From contig CAZWPX010000013.1 in assembly GCA_964636125.1 (NCBI GenBank), positions 1-64,000 on the forward strand: a stretch of 64,000 nt of DNA. Reading direction: 5' to 3'. Shown here one piece after another: positions 58,557 to 64,000 of this stretch. Made by a program: the position numbers and the translations under genes. The notes under the pieces are model-generated. The model had not been told where the DNA came from. It worked only from the letters and a program-made list of their open reading frames with translations, and did no database searches. Source of the DNA: CAJINA01 sp964636125 (GTDB lineage Bacteria > Desulfobacterota > Desulfobacteria > Desulfobacterales > CAJINA01). Position 1 is the first letter of the stretch, and every line of letters starts with the position of its first letter.

Positions 58557-59423
58557 ATGAATACACAACTTGTCGTTTCCGAGATTATCAGCCGACGTTA
58601 TTCGTGTCGGACCTACCGGGAAGAGAATCTCGGGGCTGAAACTCAGGAGACTCTGGCGCCGATGTTGGCCGGGGAGCACCGGGGGCCGCTGGGCACTGCG
58701 GCCAGGTTTAAGCTCATAGCCGCCACCGCCGGCCATCGTGACGCTCTAAAAGATCTGGGAACCTACGGGTTTATCAGGGGGGCCCGGGGATACATCGTCG
58801 GAGCAGTCAAAGACTCCGGTTACGGCCTGGAAGATTACGGCTACCTGATGGAAGAGCACATCCTGTCGGCCACCCGCCTGGGGCTGGGCACCTGCTGGTT
58901 GGGCGGCAGTTTCACCAAAAGCACCTTTGCCAGCGCCGTATCTGCTGGCGAACAGGAAGTGGTGCCGGCCGTGACCGCCCTGGGTTACCCGGCCGCGCGC
59001 CGAAGACTTTTCGATGCGGCCGTGCGCTGGGGGGCCGGATCGGATAACCGCAAACCGTCTACGGACCTGTTTTTCCAGGGAGATTTCCAGACCTCTCTGC
59101 ATGCGGACCCTGCCAGTGACAGGCCGCTGGAAATGGTGCGCCTGGCGCCTTCGGCATCCAACCGGCAACCCTGGCGGATTGTGGCGGATGAGAACCGGAA
59201 GACGTTTCATTTTTATCTGCAGCGGACCAAAAGGTATTATCAGCGCAACCGGGTTCTTTTCAACATGGCGGACCTGCAGCGGGTCGATATGGGCATTGCC
59301 ATGTGCCATTTTGAGCTGACCTGTCGGGAAATGGGCCTCGCAGGTCGCTGGCGGATACAGGACCCGTGTATCACCAGGTTGCCGGACCGCACCGAATACC
59401 TGGTAACCTGGGCGGGGAATTAA
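58557..59423 (+). CDS. Nitroreductase-family protein (TM1586 type)
   Basis: 288 residues from MNTQLVVSEIISRRYSCRTY. The two halves of the FMN-binding fold are SRRYSCRTYREENLG with HILSATRLGLGTCWLGGSFT, and EMVRLAPSASNRQPWRIVAD near residue 190. This long form with a second nitroreductase-like half is the TM1586 type. The natural substrate is unknown. It is followed by a flavodoxin-ferredoxin gene, so an FMN or Fe-S electron donor is at hand. It has a strong promoter with an ArsR-type operator, so a thiol-reactive or metalloid stress may induce it. Confidence 0.85.
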   Translation: MNTQLVVSEIISRRYSCRTYREENLGAETQETLAPMLAGEHRGPLGTAARFKLIAATAGHRDALKDLGTYGFIRGARGYIVGAVKDSGYGLEDYGYLMEEHILSATRLGLGTCWLGGSFTKSTFASAVSAGEQEVVPAVTALGYPAARRRLFDAAVRWGAGSDNRKPSTDLFFQGDFQTSLHADPASDRPLEMVRLAPSASNRQPWRIVADENRKTFHFYLQRTKRYYQRNRVLFNMADLQRVDMGIAMCHFELTCREMGLAGRWRIQDPCITRLPDRTEYLVTWAGN

Positions 59424-59462
59424 CATTTCGAGAAAATGCAGCACAATAAAGGAGCAGGTGAG

Positions 59463-60425
59463 ATGGCTAATAGGAATTCCCGGAACAGTCAGACCGGGCG
59501 GCGCACATTTTTAAAACAGGGCTCCCTGGCTTTGGCGGCCTTATCGCTGCCGGCGGCAGCGGGCTGTAAAAACAGGGTATACCCGCCGTTGTCTGTTAAG
59601 AAACCGGAGACCGCAGTGGTTGTCTGGTACAGCCAGACCGGCAACACAGCCAGGGCCGGTGGCGTGATTGCCAGGACCCTGGCCGGGCAGGGACTGCAGG
59701 TCAAGGCCGCCGAATACCGCCAGATCGACAGGGCTTCTCTGGCAAAGTACGACCTGGTGATCGCGGGATCTCCGGTCTATTATTATGATGTCCCCGAAAA
59801 TTTCAAAAAATGGCTCAAAGAGGTTCCGGAATTCAGCGGTCGGCCCGTGGCGGCCTATGTGACCTTTGGGGGAACCGGCGGCAATCAGCACAACACCGCC
59901 AGCACGCTGCTGGAACTGCTGGCCGAAAAAGGCGGGATACCAGTTGGGCTGCACACGTTTGGAAATATGTCTACTTTCGCCCTGACCTGGTCCTACGGCA
60001 ATACGGAGCAGGTGTTGCGGTATAAGGATAGCCCGAACCCGGATACCTATGACGCCATGCGGGCCTATGCCCGTTCCCTTCTGGATATGATCTACAAAGG
60101 GCAGGTCTTTGACATCGATAAAGAATTCAACATGCGGGAATTAATCAAAAACGACCTGTCCATATGGGGCACCAAGCTATTTATCGAAAAGCATACCATC
60201 GATCAGGACAAGTGTGTGCACTGCGGCACCTGCACGGAAAAGTGCCCGGTCGGGGCTATAGACCTGACCCGTTATCACGTGGATACTCAACGCTGCATTG
60301 CCTGCTTAGGTTGTGTGAACAACTGCCCGGAACAGGCCATTGACATGGTGTTTATGGGGAAGAAAGTGTATGGCTATCCGGAATTCAAACGGCGTCAGAA
60401 CATCATCATTCCGGAGCCACTATAG
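59463..60425 (+). CDS. Tat-exported flavodoxin-ferredoxin fusion (EFR1-like)
   Basis: 320 residues. The N-terminus has a twin-arginine signal (GRRTFLKQGSLALAALSLPA) and a possible lipobox AAGC. The flavodoxin domain (~45-220) begins VVVWYSQTGNTARAGGVIAR, the phosphate-binding loop. The C-terminal ferredoxin has two [4Fe-4S] motifs: CVHCGTCTEKCPVGAID and CIACLGCVNNCPEQAID. It probably moves electrons on the periplasmic side. It starts 39 bases after the nitroreductase with RBS AAAGGAGCAGG, forming a two-gene operon. Confidence 0.88.
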   Translation: MANRNSRNSQTGRRTFLKQGSLALAALSLPAAAGCKNRVYPPLSVKKPETAVVVWYSQTGNTARAGGVIARTLAGQGLQVKAAEYRQIDRASLAKYDLVIAGSPVYYYDVPENFKKWLKEVPEFSGRPVAAYVTFGGTGGNQHNTASTLLELLAEKGGIPVGLHTFGNMSTFALTWSYGNTEQVLRYKDSPNPDTYDAMRAYARSLLDMIYKGQVFDIDKEFNMRELIKNDLSIWGTKLFIEKHTIDQDKCVHCGTCTEKCPVGAIDLTRYHVDTQRCIACLGCVNNCPEQAIDMVFMGKKVYGYPEFKRRQNIIIPEPL

Positions 60426-60514
60426 ATCACTGCTTACCGGTCATCCTTCCTCCTGGCTGAACCGGATGGCGGGCCGATCGACAGGGTTTCCCAACGCCTT
60501 CGATCGGTCCGCTT

Positions 60515-62323
60515 CTAATCGTTGAAAAACTGCGTTTCCATCTCCCGGGTCACCGGGTTGGATTCTAAAAGCCTGGCGGCCAGGCCTGTGATTTTCGGCA
60601 GCTCATAGGCGAAAAAGTAGCGGCAGGTAAAAAGCTTGCCCTGGTAAAAATTGGTCTCAGCAGTGGTACGCTTGACCTGCAGGGCATTCTGGGTCGCGAC
60701 CGCCTGGAGCAGCCACTGCCATCCCAGAGCCACAATGGAAAACAGCTCGAGGAATAAGGTGGCATCGGCCAGGAAGGTTTCCGGCCCTTCTTCACCGGCC
60801 ACGGCAAACAGGTGAAGCGTCACTTCCTGCAAAGTTTTCTGGGCACTGTCCAACTGCCCGGCCAGGGGCTCAAGTTCTGAAAAGGCCCGTGCTGTGGTGA
60901 TGACCTTCTGCAGCTCTTCCACAAACAGCAAGCCGGCACGGCCGTTCTGGATGACGAGTTTGCGGCCCAGCAGGTCCATGGCCTGGATGCCGGTGGTGCC
61001 TTCATGGATGGCGTGGATCCGCATGTCCCGGAAATGCTGTTCAACGGGAAAGTCTTTACAATACCCGTAGCCGCCGAAGCACTGGATGGCCTGGCTGGTG
61101 GCCAGGATGCCCATCTCGGAGGGGTAGGCTTTGGCCACCGGCGTCAGGAGGTCCAGCAGCAGGCGATAGTTCTCTTGCTCTTCGCCTGCGGCAAGCACTC
61201 CGATCAGGTCTTCATACAGGGCGCACTGCATCAGCAGGCTGAAAGAGCCCTCGACCACACTGCGCTGGAACAGCAGCATGCGTTTAACGTCCGCATGTTC
61301 AATAATAGGGATCTGGGGTACAGCCGGGTCCTTTTCGGAAAGGCGGCGCCCCTGGGGCCGCTCGCGGGTGTAGGCCAGGGCCGCGTAGTAGGCTGCCGAG
61401 GCAATGGCTGCTGCCGCGGTGCCCACCCCGATCCGTTCTTCATTCATCATCTGGAACATATAGGTGATGCCCCGGTGAGGTTTGCCCACCAGGTATCCCT
61501 GGCAGTCACCCTTTTCACCGATACTCAGTTCAGTGATGGGGCAGCCGCGGTAGCCGAGCTTGTGGAAAATCTGCGACACCACAATGTCATTTGCCATGAG
61601 CGTACCGTCGTCTGCAAATCTTTTTTTGGGAACTACAAAAAGCGATACGCCCCGGATGCCGGCCGGAGCGCCTTTGATCTTCGCGAGCATGAGGTGCACT
61701 ATATTTTCAGCCCCGTTATGATCCCCTGCCGAGATGAACACCTTTTGGCCCTTGATAAAGTAGACACCCTCTTGAGCAGGCGTGGCGGTGGTTGTAATAT
61801 CGGTGAGTGAACTGCCGGCCTGGGGTTCGGTGAGGGCCATGGTGCCCTGCCACTGGCCGGAGAGCATTTTAGCCACGTAGGCATTGATAAGATCTTGATT
61901 CCCGAATGAGGTGATCAGGCGAGCCGCCCCGGCGTTCAGGGCCGGGAAGGCGGCCGCAGAGTAATTGGCTCCGCAGAAGATCAGCCAGCAGGCATTGGCG
62001 GCCAGCAGGGGCAGCTGCCCCCCGTCGAGTTCTTCGGGAAAGCGTGCCGATATCCAGCCCCCGTCACCAAATTCCTTCAAGATCGCGGCCACCCGGGGGT
62101 GGACCTTGACTTCCCCGTTTTCAAACTGGGGGGCCTCACGGTCCATCTCCTCGAAAACCGGGTAAAGCAGTTTGGTGCCGAGCCTGTGCGCGGCGTCCAG
62201 AACCAGGTCGAACATTTTCCGGTTGTGCTGCTGATAGCAGGGGTAGCGGGTCAATGCCATGAGGTCGAAGACTTCATAGAGCAGGAACTTCAGGTTGCGC
62301 GTACTGATGAATTTCTGGGCCAT
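60515..62323 (-). CDS. Acyl-CoA dehydrogenase
   Basis: 602 residues from MAQKFISTRNLKFLLYEVFD; the ATG follows GGGGAGGTATAAG. It is the large (~600) type with a C-terminal extra domain. Motifs: QGTMALTEPQAGSSLTDITT (FAD contact), GQKVFISAGDHNGAENIVHL and IQCFGGYGYCKDFPVEQHFR, followed by IHEGTTGIQAMDLLGRKLV with the catalytic-Glu type region. It performs the first beta-oxidation step on an unknown acyl chain. A MerR-like regulator gene starts 212 bases away in the opposite direction, the usual neighbour for such genes. Confidence 0.92.
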   Translation of the reverse strand: MAQKFISTRNLKFLLYEVFDLMALTRYPCYQQHNRKMFDLVLDAAHRLGTKLLYPVFEEMDREAPQFENGEVKVHPRVAAILKEFGDGGWISARFPEELDGGQLPLLAANACWLIFCGANYSAAAFPALNAGAARLITSFGNQDLINAYVAKMLSGQWQGTMALTEPQAGSSLTDITTTATPAQEGVYFIKGQKVFISAGDHNGAENIVHLMLAKIKGAPAGIRGVSLFVVPKKRFADDGTLMANDIVVSQIFHKLGYRGCPITELSIGEKGDCQGYLVGKPHRGITYMFQMMNEERIGVGTAAAAIASAAYYAALAYTRERPQGRRLSEKDPAVPQIPIIEHADVKRMLLFQRSVVEGSFSLLMQCALYEDLIGVLAAGEEQENYRLLLDLLTPVAKAYPSEMGILATSQAIQCFGGYGYCKDFPVEQHFRDMRIHAIHEGTTGIQAMDLLGRKLVIQNGRAGLLFVEELQKVITTARAFSELEPLAGQLDSAQKTLQEVTLHLFAVAGEEGPETFLADATLFLELFSIVALGWQWLLQAVATQNALQVKRTTAETNFYQGKLFTCRYFFAYELPKITGLAARLLESNPVTREMETQFFND

Positions 62324-62535
62324 CTTATACCTCCCCGGATTTAGCACCGCAATAGTATAGAGAAGATCGATTTGTGTTTCCCCGGCTGTTTTGGTACTAT
62401 GACTTAATTGCGAATCGACCTGCCCGGTATCCATTTCAAATCGAATTTCACTGTTATGTTCCTCCAAAGCAGGCAACGGGACAAGTACCGCCAGGTGAGC
62501 TGGAAGCGGACTTGGACCTGAAAGGAGTGCGGACT

Positions 62536-63021
62536 ATGGAATCTTTCACCGTGTCAGATGCTATAATCGCCACAGGCGTAACCAAACCGCGCCTGTTGAG
62601 CTGGCTCAAAAAGGGCTGGGTCTGCAGTTCCCTGGACGGCAGCAGTGCGGCAGAGAAAGATATTCGATTCAGTCGTGGAGACCTTTACCACCTGGCTTTT
62701 TTGCGCAAAGTTTACGATGCGGGGATTGCGCTGCAAACAGCTGTCGAAAAAATCAACATCTACTCCCTGTGCCAGACCCTGGACGCCTACCCCGAGATAG
62801 AAGTCGTGGGCATCGCTTTTTCACGGATCCTTACCGGGGGCGAGGTTCAGACTGAAGGGGGCTGGATCATCTCCCCGGAGTTGGACCGGCAGACCGGTTG
62901 GGCGAGTCTGGAGCTTATCGAAAAACGGCTGCGCGAAAATGCCGAAGATTTTTACATCCTCAATTTTATCCAGCTTAAAAGTCGGGTGGATGAAATTATT
63001 GTCATGCTGCTGTCTAAGTAA
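62536..63021 (+). CDS. MerR-like transcriptional regulator
   Basis: 161 residues from MESFTVSDAIIATGVTKPRL, with a HTH at the N-terminus (LLSWLKKGWVCSSLDGSS) and the wing FSRGDLYHLAFLRKVYDAGI. The C-terminal part is helical and not assigned. RBS AAAGGAG with 9-base spacing supports this ATG; an upstream frame from 62374 has no homology. It probably controls the divergent acyl-CoA dehydrogenase gene. Confidence 0.7.
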   Translation: MESFTVSDAIIATGVTKPRLLSWLKKGWVCSSLDGSSAAEKDIRFSRGDLYHLAFLRKVYDAGIALQTAVEKINIYSLCQTLDAYPEIEVVGIAFSRILTGGEVQTEGGWIISPELDRQTGWASLELIEKRLRENAEDFYILNFIQLKSRVDEIIVMLLSK

Positions 63022-63134
63022 GTGAGCAAAGTCTCTTTTCGTTCGGCCACGTCCTCAATGGCCGCAAAAACAGGGGTTTCCATGCGCAGGCGCAGAAACT
63101 GATAGCCCATCAGGACAATGGCAACAATGGCCAC
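62952..63134 (-). CDS. Possible 60-residue membrane protein
   Basis: GTG at 63134, 9 bases after the C25 peptidase stop, starts MAIVAIVLMGYQFLRLRM, a hydrophobic span, then FAAIEDVAERKETLLTYLDS. The last 70 bases overlap the end of the MerR-like gene on the other strand. RBS is poor. It could be coupled to the peptidase gene or be chance. Confidence 0.3.
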   Translation of the reverse strand: MAIVAIVLMGYQFLRLRMETPVFAAIEDVAERKETLLTYLDSSMTIISSTRLLSWIKLRM

Positions 63135-63143
63135 GAGTTAGAC

Positions 63144-64000
63144 TCAAGGAACAGGCAGCCGCAGGGCCGGGTCGCCCAGCAGGGTGTACACCGCCGGCAA
63201 TGCAATTTGCGGGGATTGCTGACCGAGGACTGCCAGGGCCGCAAGAACGGCATCGCCCAGCCGGCCGCCCGGAGATCCCAGGAAGGCGTCCATGAAAGTG
63301 ATGTTAAGGGCTTCAGCATCCGCATTGGCCGACAGCCCCGTGGGCGCCCAGACCGCGATGGCGCCTCCGCTGCTCAGCAGCAGTTGTTCGCCCAGGGCCC
63401 GGTAGCCGGCGGTGGGGATCTCAAAGCGGTTGACGATGCAGGTCAATGCGGTCAGGACCGGCAAGCTGGCATTGGCGCTGAGACCGGCGACATCGCTATC
63501 CAGAAAAATGCCACTGTTTCCTATGCGGTCATGCCCGCCGTGGCCGATATAGTTGACCAGCAGGCTGCCGGTGTTGAAGCCATCGGCTACTGCCGCCCGG
63601 GCTTGTTCCGGCGTGGCATTCACACCCACATGGATGTCCTCAACCTGGTAGGGGGTGGCCGGGATATGCTCGGCTACCCGGCTGCTGTTGACTGCAAAGT
63701 CCGCTAACTGGTCGGCACTATCGGCCACCATGAGGATACGGCGATTCCACTCGCCGGCAGCCGCACTTTCATAGCCTTTGATCTTCTGGATGAGTGCGGT
63801 CAATTCAGCGGCATCGGCCACCGGCAGCCGGCCGATAGCCATTTCGGGGACGCCGTCGTCCCCGGTCAGGTCTGCCAGCCAGTTGTCAGAGGCAAACAGA
63901 CCGTCCGCGGTTGCAATCAGGCGGGGTGGTACCAGATTGGTGCCCAGCTGCAGGGTGTTGGTATAATCATAGGTGCCCTTGCCCACCAGGACTACGTATT
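63144..64000 (-). CDS. C25-family (gingipain-like) peptidase, C-terminal part (runs off the window)
   Basis: About 285 residues open to the edge. The catalytic His lies in LLVNYIGHGGHDRIGNSGIF and the catalytic Cys in LPVLTALTCIVNRFEI, the standard C25 order. FASDNWLADLTGDDGVPEMA is the Asp-rich region upstream, and YTLLGDPALRLPVP ends the protein. C25 cysteine peptidases in Desulfobacterota are often part of large secreted proteins, and the N-terminal part (signal, other domains) is outside the window. No sorting tail follows the catalytic domain. Confidence 0.85.
   Translation of the reverse strand, partial: YVVLVGKGTYDYTNTLQLGTNLVPPRLIATADGLFASDNWLADLTGDDGVPEMAIGRLPVADAAELTALIQKIKGYESAAAGEWNRRILMVADSADQLADFAVNSSRVAEHIPATPYQVEDIHVGVNATPEQARAAVADGFNTGSLLVNYIGHGGHDRIGNSGIFLDSDVAGLSANASLPVLTALTCIVNRFEIPTAGYRALGEQLLLSSGGAIAVWAPTGLSANADAEALNITFMDAFLGSPGGRLGDAVLAALAVLGQQSPQIALPAVYTLLGDPALRLPVP

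Noticed and set aside
63207..63707. A 166-codon plus-strand frame opposite the C25 peptidase.
   Set aside because: Shadow of the high-G+C coding strand; composition is arginine/glycine-rich with no motif.
1..64000. CRISPR arrays, prophage or IS elements.
   Set aside because: No regularly spaced direct repeats, no integrase, transposase or phage structural genes were recognised; only short dispersed repeats.

Overview
The window reads as one contig of a sulfur-metabolising, anaerobic delta-proteobacterial lineage (Desulfobacterota, close to Desulfobacteraceae/Desulfosarcina-like organisms). The evidence is gene content: selA and two in-frame-UGA selenoprotein genes, a PxxKW cysteine-rich protein, a TP0108-type phosphofructokinase, an octaheme tetrathionate-reductase-type cytochrome, sigma-54 regulation and Kdo/heptose LPS genes. 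It is about 55-60% G+C by eye. A 10-base run of N marks an assembly gap at 29135-29144. No rRNA, tRNA, CRISPR array or transposase gene was seen.

Layout. 1-5 kb: partial M20 peptidase, tetrapyrrole genes (cobA-hemD fusion, hemC), an FmdB-type zinc ribbon, a deoxyhypusine-synthase-like protein and gmhA. 5-8 kb: a TPR protein and selA. 8-14 kb: a glycerol/ether-lipid-like cluster (FGGY kinase, alkylglycerone-phosphate-synthase-like flavoprotein, GlpD, FadR-type regulator with its own palindrome). 14-27 kb: housekeeping (rfbB, pyrF; a lysC-tsaE-nnr-ybeY-PgpH-phoH minus-strand run; cvpA-mazG; nudix; class II aldolase; CBS protein). 27-43 kb: LppC-like lipoprotein (broken by the gap), waaA, pfk, kdsD, PxxKW protein with a leader terminator, aminotransferase, ClC channel, spermidine-synthase-like protein, radical SAM, truA, AEC transporter, a 64-aa selenoprotein coupled to an RluB-type gene, and a Cache/PAS protein. 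43.7-44.7 kb: ArsR regulator and a secreted protein.

The most interesting part is 44.7-55.2 kb. A sigma-54 activator is divergent from a long operon that has a clear -24/-12 promoter and upstream GTTAAC palindromes. The operon encodes a DUF3373-like outer-membrane protein, a YeeE/YedE sulfur transporter, TusA, DsrE-like and TusB-like small proteins, a cytochrome-like protein that has lost its heme motif, and a periplasmic lipoprotein of three rhodanese domains. In the first two of those domains the second loop cysteine is encoded by UGA, each UGA followed at the same distance by nearly the same hairpin. A second sigma-54-like promoter precedes an octaheme tetrathionate-reductase-type cytochrome and a cytochrome b561. 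Together these suggest uptake, sulfur relay and respiratory reduction of tetrathionate, thiosulfate or polysulfide, with a selenium-dependent sulfurtransferase step.

55-64 kb: a divergent SHMT-like enzyme, a PurF-like protein lacking the catalytic N-terminal Cys, a repeat-rich intergenic stretch with a gene remnant, a nitroreductase plus flavodoxin-ferredoxin pair, an acyl-CoA dehydrogenase with a divergent MerR-like regulator, and a partial C25 peptidase. An operator of the form TTCGAnAnTTGTCGAA recurs at the arsR gene, the secreted protein, the nitroreductase operon and, degenerately, the small selenoprotein, which suggests a dispersed ArsR regulon.
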